Assembly (NCBI GenBank): GCA_003554375.1
Contig: PWGF01000526.1
Span: 1 to 5,230, forward strand
Origin: Spirochaetaceae bacterium
GTDB taxonomy: Bacteria; Spirochaetota; Spirochaetia; DSM-27196; SKKC01
Reading direction: 5' to 3'
Length of the DNA: 5,230 nt
In this document: positions 4,938 to 5,230 of the stretch, in pieces
Layout of the letters: each line of letters begins with the position of its first letter
How positions within the stretch are numbered: position 1 is the stretch's first letter
Position numbers and translations under genes: made by a program
The notes under the pieces: model-generated
Database searches by the model: none
The model's input: only the letters and a program-made list of their open reading frames with translations
Told to the model about the DNA's origin: nothing

Positions 4938-5230
4938 AGGCTCAGCTGCGGCGAGCAGGGAGCGCGGGGGCGAGGGCGAACGGCCGAGCGGGGGCGGCCG
5001 GCGGTGCCGAGGTGGGCCGACGCGCGGAGTAGGAGCGGAGCACCCGACGGCGCCGGAGCTGGGGCCGAGCCGGGGGCGCCGGGCGGTGCGGGAGGTGACG
5101 GGCGGTTGGGGTGTGACGGAGGTGAGCAGGCTCCGGCGGCGGGGCGCCCGGTGTCTGGAGTCTGGGGCCCTGCCGGGGGCTGGGAGGTGGAACGTCGAGG
5201 CGGGGGCGTGGCGCCGGCGTGGCCGGGGCG

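Larger units (their letters stand above)
4757..5230. other. Gene-free right end; extreme GC-rich, G-skewed tract from about 4845
   Basis: From 4757 to about 4845 composition is ordinary and I see no gene. From about 4845 to the window end it changes abruptly: over 4921-5220 I count 168 G, 76 C, 30 A and 26 T, that is 81% GC with more than twice as much G as C. Open frames run through on both strands: frame 1 of the + strand is open from 4648 to the end, and a - strand frame is rich in Pro and Ala. With so few A and T, stop codons are rare, so openness means little. No ribosome-binding site, family motif or tandem repeat supports a gene. It could be a structured GC island, the edge of a low-complexity gene or an assembly artefact. 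Confidence 0.6.

Noticed and set aside
4648..5230. Continuous + strand open frame to the window end, with an ATG at 4747 and a short hydrophobic run (around 4800-4830) resembling a signal peptide.
   Set aside because: It arises as the continuation of the decayed toxin frame through sequence nearly lacking A/T. It has no ribosome-binding site, begins inside the IS-like tip and encodes biased Gly/Arg/Ala sequence. The - strand is equally open.
1..5230. CRISPR arrays, tRNA or rRNA genes.
   Set aside because: No regularly spaced direct repeats, no tRNA-like cloverleaf and no rRNA motif were seen; the two 30-base repeats are 942 bases apart and not an array.

Overview
This is bacterial accessory DNA of moderate GC, densely packed with small modules and relics. 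Compact operons, GTG starts, 4-base stop/start overlaps and prokaryote-only families support a bacterial origin. I cannot assign a phylum. The last ~385 bases are different in kind: about 81% GC and strongly G-over-C on the + strand. They may be a separate sequence island or a contig-end problem.

Layout: (1) 1-2803 is a two-gene operon. It holds the C-terminal end of an AAA+ ATPase that begins outside the window, then, after 10 bases, a complete 830-residue cytoplasmic subtilisin-like (S8) protease with all four catalytic-site elements in place. It is the only large intact system here. (2) 2804-3157 carries a 30-base hairpin repeat and, on the - strand, a short relic resembling the C-terminal part of a type I restriction methyltransferase (HsdM). 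(3) 3158-3718 is a toxin-antitoxin operon: an intact DUF2281-type antitoxin overlapping a PemK/MazF-type toxin gene that carries a single-base frameshift. (4) 3719-3989 has no gene. It carries the second copy of the hairpin repeat and nested hairpins that look like a group II intron domain I fragment. (5) 3990-4374 is a - strand IS1634/IS4-type transposase relic with an internal deletion. (6) 4373-4698 is a second, decayed toxin-antitoxin pair (Phd/RelB-type antitoxin, RelE/ParE-type toxin). Each gene is interrupted by a TAG, and the toxin is cut off at its 3' side next to what looks like the terminal inverted repeat of an IS481-type element (4734-4756). (7) 4757-5230 has no gene I can support.

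Taken together this looks like a decaying defence or mobile-element island. Insertion sequences, toxin-antitoxin pairs and a restriction-modification fragment have piled up behind an ATPase-protease pair. The pair is the best candidate for an under-described system: an AAA+ ATPase coupled to an intracellular subtilase with a large N-terminal region unlike an ordinary propeptide and a beta-rich C-terminal region. Its trigger and substrate cannot be read from the sequence.
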